Assembly (NCBI GenBank): GCA_023053545.1
Contig: JAKZAN010000104.1
Location: 39,586 to 103,585, forward strand
DNA length: 64,000 nt
Reading direction: 5' to 3'
Source: Lepidurus packardi
Taxonomy: Eukaryota; Arthropoda; Branchiopoda; Notostraca; Triopsidae
A model generated the notes under the pieces. It did no database searches, was not told where the DNA came from, and was given only the letters and a program-made list of their open reading frames with translations. Both the position numbers and the translations under genes were made by a program. Positions within the stretch are counted from its first letter, which is position 1. Each line of letters begins with the position of its first letter. This document shows, piece by piece, positions 20,517-32,861 of the stretch.

Positions 20517-22034
20517 ATGGAGAGGAATAACAGCCGCAATTCCCTTCGCAGGAAGCAGTCCGCTCTTATGGGCGAGACGACCTTCCGTATATCCAAAATC
20601 AATATCAACACTATCGCCCAGGAAATACGTCCTCTACAGTCCCAAGCCAGTATCCGCAAGACTCTACAGCTTGAGGCTCTCAAAGAACTCACTACTAATA
20701 CCAAAGAAACCATCCAGGCACTCATGCTCACTACACGCAATCAGAATACGACTGGACCCAGCATGCCTACTCTAACTTCCCGCCGTGCTTAGAGATCTCT
20801 TGAACTAATGAGACCTGTGAGTTGTAACCAGAAAATTAGTTTCCAGTCTGACTTGAATGATACAAATGATAAGACAACAACTCTGATGGGCAAGATCAAG
20901 AGCCAGACCAATCCTGCGGAGGAGACTTGCTTCTATCATAATGATTTCAAATAGTTCAAAATCGAGCCTGCGAAAATATCCAAGAAGTAGTACGGTGAGT
21001 TACGAGCTTATGCGGTAAACACTCATGCAGGAGCAGCCAGTGAGTCGAATGACGACCGATTGAGTGTGGTAACTAACCTTCTGCCGTATGAGACACCAGG
21101 AGTGCCTCCCATATCCTTTTTCGGAATCTATGATGGCCAAAACGGACATACTTGTGCTGAGTTCCTTCGGGACAATCTTCATGGCTTTGTGGTCAAAGAC
21201 TAAAATTTCCCAACTAAACTCTAAAATGCCTTACGCAATGGCATTAAAAGGGCAGAGTACGAATTCGGGAGATTCGTGGATAAGAAGAAAGATCAGTCCG
21301 GCAGCAGTCTATTGGTCGTCATCATCCAGGGCAGTGTTTGTGTCACAGCTAATGTCGGTGACAGCAGAGCTATTGTCAGTAAAAACCTGGGGAAGACATT
21401 TCAACAACTTACAGTAGACCACGTCCCTCACGTCGATAACGAATTTCGAAGGATAATGAGGGCAGGCGGCAGCCTATTCCAGTGTAAAGGTACTGCAGAG
21501 GCAAAAGGGTATCCTTATCGGATCCTGCCTGGGAAGTTTAGTGTTTCGCGGGGAATCGGATACGTGGAGGTGAAGCATAACAGACCCAATCTCCTCATCG
21601 CAGAGCCTTAGATAACGACAACACACTTGGATCAAGACACAGATTTCATCATGCTCGCAAGTACCAAACCCCTATTCCCGATATCCTTATGGCGCCTCTG
21701 TTTAAAATGAGGTGAGTGTTCTGAGTCATGCGAATTGACAAAATCTACACTCTCCAAAATGAAAACCTGTAACTTTATGCGTTGACTTTTAGGTGATGGG
21801 GTCTTCGATTACATGTCTAACACCGAGGTGGTCCGCACTATATGGGGCTACTCTATCGCCAGACGTAAACTAAGCATCCACTAGCAGGCAGGCGAGGCTA
21901 TCAACGCAGTAATGGGGGAATCTCTGCTACGCCACTCTATAGATACTCTATCGTGTTTGCTTCTGTGTTTCCGCAACTTGGAGGATACACTGTTTGGAGA
22001 AGAAACTCTAAGGCTACCGACTGGCGAGCCTTGA
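20517..22034 (+). CDS. PP2C-type Ser/Thr protein phosphatase, 461 aa
   Basis: A basic N-terminal extension of about 160 residues precedes a PP2C domain: AVNTHAGAASESNDDRLSVV, SFFGIYDGQNGHTCAEFLRD (the metal-binding Asp and Gly of the DGHGG motif, varied to DGQNG), SSLLVVIIQGSVCVTANVGD, SRAIVS, DHVPHVDNEFRRIMRAGG, FSVSRGIGYVEVK and, across an intron at 21661-21792 (132 nt), LASDGVFDYMSNTEVV. Acts as a Mn/Mg-dependent phosphatase in this family. The last 30 residues are ambiguous: the annotated frame ends at TGA 22032-22034, whereas the -1 frame from about 21950 reads SIVFASVFPQLGG, closer to the usual final PP2C strand. Confidence 0.9.
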
Positions 22035-22305
22035 TTCTAAAAACTCTAGTTTGATTTAGAAATACGGAACAGATATTTCGCAATTTAGATAGACTGTATT
22101 CTATCTTGATTCTTTGAGTTTGGAGACATTTAATGGATCCCTTCGCTTTTTTCACGTTTTTTTGAAGAATTATCTAATTTTTCAATTACTCAACCTAACA
22201 ATAATCTTGATCAAATTTCATATCTGCCTCGAGTAAGGCTGAAAACTCTGAATCAGAAAATGTGATACCTAAAAACATCATTCCCTGTGGTACACCATAT
22301 CTTGA

Positions 22306-24002
22306 TCATTTGAAGTTCTCAGTTGGATACTACTGGAAGGCCCCTGCATTGTAGTCAATGCACAGAATCTAGCCCACTTGGATCTTACGTTTCGCAAAGA
22401 ATATAATCCTGCCTTGCCCTTTGTAGTTGATCAGCATCGTCTGGGTGTTCTCTAGTTTTCTGGTTGCGTTGTTCACTCCGCAGAAGTACTTCGCGAGGTT
22501 TCCGAATTTCTCAGGACAGATGTCAATGCTCGTGGCTGACCGCGTCGTTCTTATGAGGGAGAAGATAGAGTTGTTCTGTTCCTTCATCATACTTTATCGC
22601 ATAGTGACAACTTAACCCACGTATTCACAGAGGATCGTGCGTTCTGGGATCGCATCCAATGCACGTACGTAGAACCCTCTAACTTTATCCTCACATATCT
22701 CCAGAGGGCCGTAATAACCGAGTTTAGACTGACGTTTAAAGGCCTAGAAGGTTTATTGATCACGTTCATTCAATCCTACGTTCCAATCCAACAACTTTGT
22801 GTCATTATATTTTTCGATGCCCTAGGGTATGTTGGGATAGATTTGTTAGTCAGTGAACAGCATTCGCTGGGTGGAGAGTGCGTAATAGATGCTGGACTCA
22901 TGCTTGATAATGTGGGTCACGGAACTGGGAATATCGGGTACTCGTAACCCTAAGAACTTCAGCTTCCTTTTAGTTTCCACTTCCACAGGGCCAACCTCAG
23001 CTTGTGAAGTGGCAGGCTTGAATAGTTTGTATTTGGAGTGGAAATCAGGACCATAAGTCGTGCATTTCTTAATGTAGTCGATGAACTAGGAATGACCCTT
23101 CGGAGTTGACTGCCTCAGTTTTTTCTCACAATCGATACAATTCAGGGCTTAGGCTCTCTCGTTAAGGCAAGCCGGATGGAAATATTTGGCACAGTAACGA
23201 CAAGCAAAGGGTTCAACATTGACGATATCATAGATCTACATGCGCCGTGAGAAGGGAGGCCGTGTATACTCAAGTGAAGTTGTATGCAAGGGTCCTAGAC
23301 ACCTCTAACAGTTCTCAGGGACAACGGGCTGATTGTTTCGCTGCTTGTCTTCGAGTTGCTTCATGTCATGCTGACAGGCAGCACAGTACCACACCTCTTC
23401 CGCTACATTGCCTAATCCCTACGTACTTATCCAAATTCAAAAACCTAAGATAATGATTAGTTTACCGCGCAATCAAAATGGTAGGCATCATCGCACCTAT
23501 CGCACAACACTAATTCGTGCTCATTACGGTCTGCAATCTTGCACAACTCGCACGCCTTCTCCAGGATGTACTTCGTCAATGTTGCATACTTGATTTTGAA
23601 GGGCTGCAGAGTTTTGTTGCTATTGGCTGCTATACCCAGTAATTCACTATATTCAGTTTCCAGGGTTTTGGCTTTGCGGGTATGGAAACGAGGATTTCCG
23701 CATATCTTCCTCCGTCTGTAAACTTTCCTGACTCCACCAGAGAGGCAGTAGGATGTCTAATCGGGGACCACATTGAACTTAGAAGGACAGTATTATAAAG
23801 GTTCAGGTTTCGCTATTTAGGTGGGTGGATCAGATGGTGGGATTCTAGGATGAGGGGGGAAAGAGCAATGAGGTAAGAGTAGTTACGTTGGCGAAAGTGG
23901 GGCTTCTATATCTTTGACACGCAGAGGTATTTGGATGATAGTTGAAGGTGTTTTCTGTTTGAAGAAGTCCCTTATTTTTCTTTGGCGCTGGTTCTGTTTC
24001 AT
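22306..24002 (-). CDS. TXR1/ATXR5-6-like histone H3K27 monomethyltransferase (PIP box, PHD, SET), 549 aa
   Basis: Starts at ATG 24000-24002. Residues 7-14 are QRKIRDFF, a perfect PCNA-interacting PIP box (QxxIxxFF). A PHD finger begins near residue 151 (ACELCK; VLCDRCDDAYHFDC; VWYCAAC), with a 47-nt phase-0 intron at 23419-23465 inside it, followed by a second Cys/His cluster (CQRC; CRYCAKYFHPACL; NCIDC). The SET domain occupies about residue 410 to the end: RGFYVRALDAIPERTILCEY, FGNLAKYFCGVNN, INYKGQGRIIFFAKRKIQVG, QILCIDYN and a YPTENF tail. PIP box, PHD and a SET ending YDYN..YPTxxF are the hallmarks of plant ATXR5/6 and ciliate TXR1, which monomethylate H3K27 at replication forks. TAA/TAG as Gln is required throughout. 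Confidence 0.92.
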
Positions 24003-24174
24003 CGAGGCTGTATTTTTTAAAAAAAGGATATTGCTTTTTTTCTCTCTCTCTTAAAGGTTGATTATTAATGTACTAATTCAATATGATGCCACTAGGATTC
24101 TCAATACTCCCTCCATAATCTGATACAGCCCAACCCTAATCAAGTCGAGTATCGAATATACTAAAGTAATTAAA

Positions 24175-25033
24175 ATGAGCATCAGAATAATGAGCAGTCG
24201 CAGTGCTCACGAGTTTTTGGCTCTTATCCTTACCTCACTACATTTTTGAAGCTCGCAATCGCCAGTCCCTATCCTCCTTCTTCTTTGATCCCATCATTTT
24301 TTACAGAACTGATGCTCTACAATAATATTGCCTTTGGCTCTTCGATCACTTCCGTGGCATATACGATGACTGTAATCAGCCCATAGACTTTGTGCGGCTG
24401 GCAAGAAATCCCGATGAAGCCTAGATCGCCACTTAGAATGGCTTTTCGATGTGCTCTAGAAGGCAGTCCATCGTCGATCAAAAGACTAGCCATAATGTCC
24501 TCAGCGTTGCTATAGCCACACTCTATATTTTCTACGAGATGTCCTTTCCACTAAGTGTACATACTAACTCTCTGCTTCAGATTTTTGCCGTTCGATCCTT
24601 CGTGTTGGAACATTCCTGTTTCTCCCATATCCTTTGCATGATCTATTGCGGCTTGCTACAAGTATTTGTTAGGTTTTAGCTCGGACAGTTGGTTGTTATT
24701 GGTGCTTAAGTTTTGCAGGAGGTCAATTAGCTCTTTCAAGGGTTTGTCGCCCTAGACAGTCCTGACAGCAGTATTAGGACGGTCCTTGATGAAGTAAATG
24801 ACGTCCCGATAACAGGCGAGCCTCTAGGTGAGAACAGGTATGAAGAGCGAGGGCTGGCGCCGAAGTAGATTATGAAGTTGTAGGAGTTCTTTAGCCAGTC
24901 TTTGAGTATCTATGTTCTAACCTTTCATGACTCCTATCTAGCTCAGATATACCCTGCTGATGACTATTCACAATTTTCTGGCTTTAATGAAAAATATAAA
25001 CCCTAAATGAAGTAGGTATGTGTGTATCTGTGA
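24175..25033 (+). CDS. Hypothetical protein, about 269 aa, weakly supported
   Basis: With an inferred 49-nt intron (24203-24251) the frame from ATG 24175 stays free of TGA to 25031-25033. The segment LQQYCLWLFDHFRGIYDDCN, DFVRLARNPDEAQIATQNGF and SVAIATLYIFYEMSFPLSVH looks like genuine globular protein, as does YVLTFHDSYLAQIYPADDY near the end; the middle is less convincing. No family recognised. It lies divergent from the TXR1-like gene with only 172 bases between starts. Alternative: part of this is noncoding and the intron is misplaced. Confidence 0.4.
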
Positions 25034-25162
25034 ATTGAATTGACTATTTAGAATCTATTAGATGGCATATTCGTGAGAAATAAAAAAGCGGTGTCAGAAT
25101 ACAGTCGAACACATAGATTTTTTATTTATTACATACCCAGAAACACTACAGCCGAATCTCGC

Positions 25163-28074
25163 ATGGAAAAAACATCAGACTTTCAAAGAAAGTAGGGCAT
25201 ACTCCAACTTTAATCCAATAGACCACTCCAAAGACTTAGGCATCACTTCCAAATTCGTCTCTTAAAAGCCTCACTGACTCTTAGGTTCCCGTGCAGCTTT
25301 AGCCTCGTCTGGAAACTTGGTAATCTCACTCCACCATCAATTTCATTCCAATTATCTAATCAACAGACTAGCAAACCACTACTTATGACACTCCTATCCC
25401 TCTGGTCAACAACATCATCGATTTTAATCACACCCTTCTCTAGCTCGAAGCAGATTTATTGTATGATCCCAACGCACAGACTTACCAGGGAAGAAACTCA
25501 GTACTGAGTGTGATGTTCCACTCTGCCACCAAGAAAGAGTAGCCCAAACTCGCAGGATTAGTGGACATCGACCTGTGCAATCTGCTGTCTTCCAATAACA
25601 TGGAGACGTGTTTCAAACTCAAGCGATGCCCCGACAAAAACAGCAGCATTTGGCTTGTTCCAAATTGTTCTCTTCTACCAAAATAATACCCAACACTCGA
25701 AAACCCTCCGAAGAATTCTATATCTATTAAAGAGATACCCTATAATGTTGTAGTCCCTACTACCTAAGTCAATCCTATTGTAGAGCAGATGAGTCTCGTT
25801 TCGATAGACAACAATACCTCACAAGTTCAATAGTGTGTTACCCAGCTAGATACTTCAACAGTCGAGAATCCCCGCCCAGTATTAGAGTACGATCAGAACC
25901 TGCCGAGCTTCAAAAAGCTTCCCTGCAAAGTAGTCATAGATGCTCCTGAGAACGTACCCTAAAATACATAGAAGAATTGCGTAAACATCGGTGAGCATCG
26001 AAATATCTTGGGATAGATCAACGTGAACTGTAAAACTGAGAGTCATTGCTAAAGTGAGAGGAACGTGACTCCAGAACGACAAAGATATAAAACAACTGGC
26101 GAGGATCCTGATGATGGCTAACACCCTGCTTACTTCAAGATGCCTCACTTCAAAAGCTTCTCCAACTCTGAAGCCTATAGGAGGACACCCTTCCGCAGAG
26201 GTAATAGCTATGAAGTCAGGAACCAAGAGTTGTTCTCGGCACAATCGCTAACCGGCATTCTCAGAGAAACTTCCCAACTTCACTAGTAAACAAACCAGGA
26301 GTCTTTCGGCCTTGATCGGTCCCAGCAGCCGGTGTCATTCTACTTATAAAAAAGCAAGCTCTCTAATGCCTATGAGGATTTGAGACAGAGACATGAGGAG
26401 ATGGTCAGGGAAATGGATGTTATAACCTAGCAACTGGAGAACACCACGAATATGCTAGTACAGTCCCGCAGACGGATAATCACTCTCGAGAAAGATTGCA
26501 TCATGAAAGACCGCATCATCATGCAGCTCGAGTCCAGTAAACAGGAGTCGAGCCAGTAGTACAGCCCGAAGCGTGAGCCAGTGATTTCCCAAGAGTAGCA
26601 GTACATCATGCAGCTAGAGAAAGAGCTTGTCACCAAAAACACATTCTAGAAAGAAATACTGCAAGAGCTTAGGAAGTGTCAGGATGATCTTCTAATAGCT
26701 ACTCAAAGTACATCTTTCTGGAGCCATGAAAGATAAGTTTTGACTAAATAGATCAGAATCAAATCGCAGAAAGTGGAGGAGCTGGAGTAAGCATGGACCA
26801 ACGGCCAGAGAATCGTTGCGATTTTGGAAGACTAAATATCTAAACTGCAGATAAGCTGTATGGAGGCCGAGTAGAAGATCATGCAGCTCGAGGACGCACT
26901 CACTGTGTACGAACAAGAACCCCAGAGAAGATTATCAAGTCTCCAGAAGTTTGGGAGGAAAAGCGATACCGAGACAGATTACCAGACTGACCTGGGGGCT
27001 AGCCGAGTCATCTAAAGCGGCAAGTTGAGCTCTGAAGAAATGCCTATGAATAATCTGCCTTCTAATTTCCATCTGAATTTCCGGGATTCTATACCATTAG
27101 TGGAATCTAAGAGTTTCATTTCTGTAGTCGAAGAGCTGTCTGCCTAGCAATGCGAGACTCAGAGAACCAATATCCAATAGATGGTTCTGGAGAAACGATA
27201 CTCCAAATCCCCATCTGTGAAAGGTGAAGAAGCAGAGGATCTATTCTCAGTAAATACGATAGTTAACTTCTCCAAGACTGATAGACCGACGACTGACATC
27301 ATGGAGAAGAACCTTCAATTTAATGGTTACAGTCCAATCCACAGGACTGTGATTGACCAAGATGACCTGGATAATATCAAGAGACTTATGACTCTCCAGG
27401 AAACATTTGACTTCAATCTGCCTTCAAGCAACAAACCTAATAAGGCCTAATCTGAAAAGAACCAAAATAAATGGGATGGCTTGTGTGCGGAGTCAGTTGT
27501 CCACACAAGTAAGTTAGATGATATTGTGAAGCAATACACTAGGGAGATTAATCGAATGACTGAGTAGGCTAAGAATCTGCGAGAAGGGCTATAGAATGCA
27601 GAGAAGTAGAGACAGGTGCTTGAAAATAAAAATAAGGAGTTATTGGCACAGTACTAGGAGCTATACATTTTGCAAAAATAGACTGAAAACCGCTATGAAG
27701 AAGAAACAAAGCAGTTGAGGATCGAATGTAGCTAGTTCAAGGATACTGCTTCAGATTTGGAAAAGTCTAGAGAAAAAGCCCAGAAATAGATTCTAAGTCT
27801 ACGAAACACACTATCAGGGAAGGAAGAAACTATTCATAACCTTTAGAAGCACTGTCATGAACAGCAGAAACAGGCCCTTTAAAGATTAGTCTAATAGAAA
27901 CTGAAGATTCTAAATAGAGTGAGAGAAGTCTCCATACTCTTTAACAGGTACAAGCTATCAATCCTCCGTCGCCATCAACAGGCTGATCGGGACAAACTGA
28001 TAGCGTGGACCAAACCCATGGACGAAGCCCTAACAGCTCTGCTCAGACTCGACAATCCCGAAGTCTGGTCTTGA
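25163..28074 (+). CDS. NT-C2 (EEIG1/EHBP1-type) domain and coiled-coil protein, 954 aa
   Basis: N-terminal NT-C2 domain at about residues 25-165: FQIRLLKASLTLRFPCSFSL, VWKL, an intron at 25320-25366 (47 nt), PIPLVNNIIDFNHTLLQLEA, GRNSVLSVMFHSATKKEQPK and LAGLVDIDLCNLL. NT-C2 domains tether proteins to membranes and small GTPases. The rest is low-complexity and then two coiled-coil blocks (around 390-600 and 790-930; for example IIMQLESSKQESSQQYSPKR, RMTEQAKNLREGLQNAEK), ending in a short helical tail. Dozens of TAA/TAG glutamines, especially in the coils. Likely a trafficking or cytoskeletal scaffold. Confidence 0.75.
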
Positions 28075-28192
28075 ATCCTGTATGTTTTTCTTAAACAATT
28101 GATTAATTTTTTCATCCTCTGAATCTGAACTTTCCATCTTAGGGGTGAGATATCTTTATACTTTGGATAATTATAAAGAGGACTCCCGAAAA

Positions 28193-30657
28193 TCATCTAT
28201 CGTATTTTCCCAGCAATGCGTCCAATTTCTTGAGTTCATCGTCTCCTCCGCCGCCCACTGCTAAACTGTCGATTCCCATTTCCCGCAGCTTGTTCAGACG
28301 GTTGTCATTCTTCTTGTTGATCCTGTCCAGGTCGAATGAGTTCCTGGTTCCGGTGTCTAAAATATGTAAATTACAGTATATTCACATGGGTTCAGTGGCT
28401 TACATGTTCCATTGGCTGGTTCTGAGACAGATCCCAGGGTGAATCCGTCTGCGGCGTATCCGTGGTTCCCCAAAGTGTTTCTTCCAGCACTCGAAAGCTG
28501 ACTCGTAGGCCTTTGTTGAGAATCAGGCCTCTGTTGTGGGTTCTGGTACTCCATCGACATGATTGGGTTATGACCTCGTTGGTCGATAAGCAGCCTCTCA
28601 ATCTCTTTGGTGACATCAGAGTTAACTGAACTCATGTTGCCCCATTTATTATTGTAGCCCCCAGCATTACTATTGATACTATTCTGTCCGTAATCCTTTC
28701 TCTGGTTAGGTGCTGCCTTCACAAATTTATCCAGCTCGTCCTCCGGTTGCAGGTCGAACTGTTTGAAGTCCATAGACTCCCGTAAATGCTTCTTAAACTA
28801 ACGTTTAATAGGGTTGTCATCTTCAGCTTCTTCGTAGATCGTGGCATCTTAGTTGTATGGTACGACGTTGTGTGATGAATTTCTTTTTGGAGAGGTTTGT
28901 CCGAAACGAAGCCCATTTTTATCAAGTGCATACTACTCAATCCTTGACATTGTTAGCTTCTCGTTGGTCTTGATATTGATCGGCACTTGTCGGGACACAG
29001 CTGGCAAACTGTTCAAGCCTTGATCGAAGTTATTGGAAGACTCGTTCTTGATAGGTGGAGCCTATTTTCTGGAGTGTTTGGGCAGAGAAGGAGGCGTCGG
29101 GGCACTAGCAGGTTCTTCATACTGATAAGGTCTTGTCTCAGGAGGGGGGACAGGGGGTCTGTATTTATAGGGATCGTAGCGGTGTTCGGCTGCCGGAGGT
29201 GCATTATAATCGAAATTCTTGGGGTCATTGCGGCGTAACGCTTAGTTGAGTTTATTGCTTTCATCATCCATCTTCTTTCTGAGTTCTTCTTTGATATGGT
29301 TGAGTTCTGTTTCTGATTTTTCCTTCTCGTACCTTGACTTTTACGCCTCCAGCTTAACCTTCTCAAGCTCCAGCTTGAACAAATCATTTTGATTATTTAG
29401 GGCAGATTTCAATGCCTCTATCTGGCCATATACATGTTACACTTTCCTGTTGTTTTCTCGATAGTCATCTTACCTTCGCTCTGCTTACCTTCTGTAGTGG
29501 TCATCTTGCGCTGAAGGCTGGTACAAAGATTTCTGGCGTACTATGCTCTCTTGAGGGATGGGGCTTTCGGGAGGGGCAGGAGGAGGGGGAGAAGCTTCTT
29601 TTCCGGCTGATTTTTTGTTAGGCTTAGGGGACTACTCTATGTTGTGCATGTCGATGATGCGCTTGTTCTTTTTGGGGTTCTAAACAATAATCTTGTTCTA
29701 TTGTCGCACCCCTTCCTCCTTCTCGCGACGCTTTCGCAGTTCCTCGTCGTATTTGCGTTTCTCATTCTCGAGGTAAGCCCTGTCGCGTTCCTCTTGCTCC
29801 TCGTCGAGCCTGAGCAGCCTGAGTTTTTCCGCCTCCTTGCGTGCCTTGGCCTCCTCCATCTGCTCCCTCAGGACTCTCTGCATTTCCAACTTCTGCTTCT
29901 GTCTATATCACATTAAAAATTACTTGATATCGAGCTCTTCCTGCGCTATATTTTAGAGCCTGAGAAGGTTGCGACCACCGTTCTTGTACATCTCGTCCAG
30001 ATTTACTTGTGGTTGGATCTGGACATTGGCTCGATCTGAAGCCTGCGGTGGGTACTGGGGGCCACTTGCGTTAAACTCTGGCTGGTAGTATTGTGGCGGG
30101 GGCTGCTGCACTTGATTCTGCTGCATCTGATTGGGTTGCAGCTGACTAGGCTGGGAGTAGGGTTGTTGTTGCATTGTCGAATAGTTTTGAGGATTGTTAT
30201 TGTAGACTGGGGGCGGATTCCTAAACTCTTCCGCGATAGGCCTGCGATGCGTATTGATTTATCCGCGTAGATCCTTATTAGGGGCGCCTGCACCAGCCCT
30301 GCCGAAAGGGTTATAATCTCCTGTCTCTAACTGTTTCTGTAACTGTTATTTCCTGTCGATGGTAGGGCTTGGAGCATTCTACTTATCCAGGTACTGGACA
30401 GGAGTGCGAATCAGAGCCTGAGGGTTGTATGGCTGTTGGTAATATTGGTTCTGTTGCTGCTGGGTGGGTTCGGGAGGGTATTCGTAGGTATTGGGGGCGT
30501 ATGAGGGTTGATAGTAGACGGGCTGGGGTTGGGGCGGAGGTTGCATGGCTCTGGCACCTCTTTTTTCAAGATCTTCGAGTTTCTTGCGTTCCTCCTTCTC
30601 CTTCATCTGGAGCCTGAGTACTTCTCCGTACTGGAGTTTTTCTTCCTTCGACAGCAT
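28193..30657 (-). CDS. Pro/Gln-rich coiled-coil protein, 798 aa (CSPP1-like?)
   Basis: Begins MLSKEEKLQYGEVLRLQMKE and alternates charged helices (LEMQRVLREQMEEAKARKEA, KLRLLRLDEEQEERDRAYLE) with Pro/Gln/Tyr-rich linkers (QPPPQPQPVYYQPSYAPNTY). Two introns are required: a 21-nt one at about 29904-29924, where the frame otherwise hits TGA, and 28357-28403 (47 nt). The short EEK..LRQQMKEKEER-type helices followed by disordered linkers recall CSPP1, a spindle-pole and ciliary-tip microtubule protein, but this is a resemblance in style, not a confirmed match. The C-terminus (GDDELKKLDALLGKYDR) is compact and helical. Confidence 0.7.
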
Positions 30658-30800
30658 ATATGAGAAATATTTAAACTAAGTATGTATATATATATTTATT
30701 GTAAGAGACTGGCCATTATTTCTAGATTCTGTCAGAGGTCGTAGAAGGACTGGGTTAGTTAGGTTATAACATGTCTTATAGATATTAGAGTTTTCAGTGA

Positions 30801-32214
30801 TCAGTTTTCCTTGTTGTTTGCTCTTTCGCTAGTCACCTGTAGGTAGTGTCGGATCCAGCCCTGCACCTCCTGTGCTTTGATCCTGTGCTTCAACTCTCTG
30901 GCCATCATCTGTTGGATCACCTGGCCTAGTTCTTCTTGTCCCGATGTCCGCATTCTATATTCCACTGTAAATCTCTTAATTTTATAATAAAGAGTAACAA
31001 CTGTCATTTTCTAGGATTTTACCCGCTGCGTTTAGAGAGTCTCTGTAGTTCACGAAAAACCTGCTCTTGTTGATCATCTCGTCCCAGATCACCCCCAAGT
31101 TGTAGATACAGCTCTGGGGTTTGATAGACTCACGCCTCAGGACCTCAGGTGCTAGGTAAGTCTTGGTAGTCTTCTCGCAGAACTTGATAGGATCCGATAG
31201 CTTGATTCTGATTTCTTCTAAATTTGGATTTTCCAAATCTAGATTGAGTACATGAATGTTCTATGGTTTGTAGGATTAGCACACTCCTTTGTTGGAGTCC
31301 TGGGTCACTTTTTCAAGTAAACGATACATAGTCATAGCCATGATTCGCGTAGCTAAAGGGTCGTTGGGGCCGAACATGGATATCAGGTTCCTGAGGCAAA
31401 AGTTGCGCTGGGTGCTCGATGAGACGCGATCGGTCTTGGAATGGAAGTCAGAAATAGTCAGCAGTTTCTTGGTAGATTTAGAGAAGTTGAGCTATTCGAG
31501 GACTGGTCGACAATCTTTGTCCTGACTACCGAATTCCAGCGCCTTGCTGGCCGTGTACGAATAAAATCCCAGGCTGCTGTCCCGTTCTTCTCGATCCGCA
31601 TCTATGCAGGAGTCCCGATTGTTCATAATATAAAAGTTGCTTTCCCCTGATACGTTCGACATCCGAGAAGCCTCTAGGGATTTCATATGGGCGATTGGGA
31701 ATTTAGGAACCGGACTTGTAGGACACTCAATATCGGTTTCTTCAGCTTGGTCAGGCTGGCTGAAGGCTTTGGCTTTCATAGTCGTGATCTGCTGGAGATA
31801 CTAACTATTTTGGGCCAGTAACATTCTGTTGGTTTCTTGGAGTCTGCCTATTTCCTCCTGTAGCAAATGTAGTTGGCTGACTGGCTATTTCTAGGTCTTG
31901 TTGTCCAGGTTTGTTATTTCTTTATGCTTTTCTTGGTTGCCCTATAGGGTTCTCGTATGCACATTCCCTCTTAGTTACGAGCATCTGATTATCAGATCGC
32001 TTGGTACTGGTACTTCTACAATACGTAGAACTTGAGTCTCTACGATTCGTTCTCTGATCAGCTCGACTTCCTTGACTTTCTCTACTTCTACTAGAATAGG
32101 CTTCTCGACGTATACGATTTTGGGGACTTCAACGATTCTCTCCACAATCCTTTCGACTATAGCTGGACTGCCCTTCTCGAAGCTGCAAGACCAGTGAGAT
32201 TGTTAAGCAATCAT
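30801..32214 (-). CDS. Alveolin-like repeats fused to a pseudokinase, 451 aa
   Basis: Residues about 19-71 are Val/Ile-Glu-Val-Pro repeats (IVERIVERIVEVPKIVYVEK; VLRIVEVPVP), the signature of alveolins, the cortical proteins beneath the alveolar sacs of ciliates, apicomplexans and dinoflagellates. A coiled coil follows (LLQEEIGRLQETNRMLLAQN). The last 240 residues fold like a kinase C-lobe: NKGVCQSYKPQNIHVL stands where HRDLKPEN would be, IRIKLSDPI where DFG would be, then TYLAPEVL and CIYNLGVIWDEMI. The catalytic Asp of HRD and the DFG motif are missing, so it should be a pseudokinase. An intron at 30965-31022 (58 nt) is inferred. Probably a cortical scaffold. Confidence 0.75.
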
Positions 32215-32861
32215 GGTGTTGAAGAGTATGGGTGCGGTGGGATGCGTGAAGTACTACTGCTTTATAAGCTAATTTGCGGAATGATAAATCAATATTGGAG
32301 GGTGTTTTAACGATAACCTCCGCCCATTATGATTTTAATAATAAAAAGACCACTAACATCTCAAGTTAAAAGTAAGCATCAGCTTGAGGAGTCTCGTTTA
32401 GACTAACCAGCTGCCAAACTCCATTGTGCTAATACAAAACCAAAACAAGGGGTGCTGATAAGGAATAATGTGACTTGCGTTTCCAACTCATAGCAGAATA
32501 GATCTGCGACGAGTAACTTCACAAGTGATGATGTTGTTGCCAACCAATAAGACATGCTTCCCATTAGCGCAGAAGTATGTTTGTACAGAAGGCTTACACG
32601 TCATGATTCATTCCGAATCGGTAGTGTGTATTTTTGAGAGTTGCGAACCCCACACCTGTTTGCAGGAGAGTGGTGGGAGCAAGCCTCACGGGGTTTTTTG
32701 TTGTTTTTTTCTCTTAGATTTTTAAAAGATTATAGGTCTAATCGATTAAGTCTGCTCTTTAAAAGCAGGTAGTTGTTGAAAAAACATAACACACTTCAAA
32801 TCTGACTTAGTCCATAATTTAATGGGTTAATCATAAAGTATCATAAAGGCAAGGAGTCTTT
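32215..32861. other. Intergenic, nothing recognised
   Basis: Divided between the promoter of the pseudokinase gene and the 3' flank of the CLEC16A-like gene, both on the minus strand. A 66-codon plus-strand frame (32525-32725) has no protein-like features. T-rich tracts occur at about 32695-32720. Confidence 0.5.

Noticed and set aside
32525-32725. 66-codon plus-strand frame as a gene
   Set aside because: No homology-like motifs, low-complexity tail and no neighbouring evidence.
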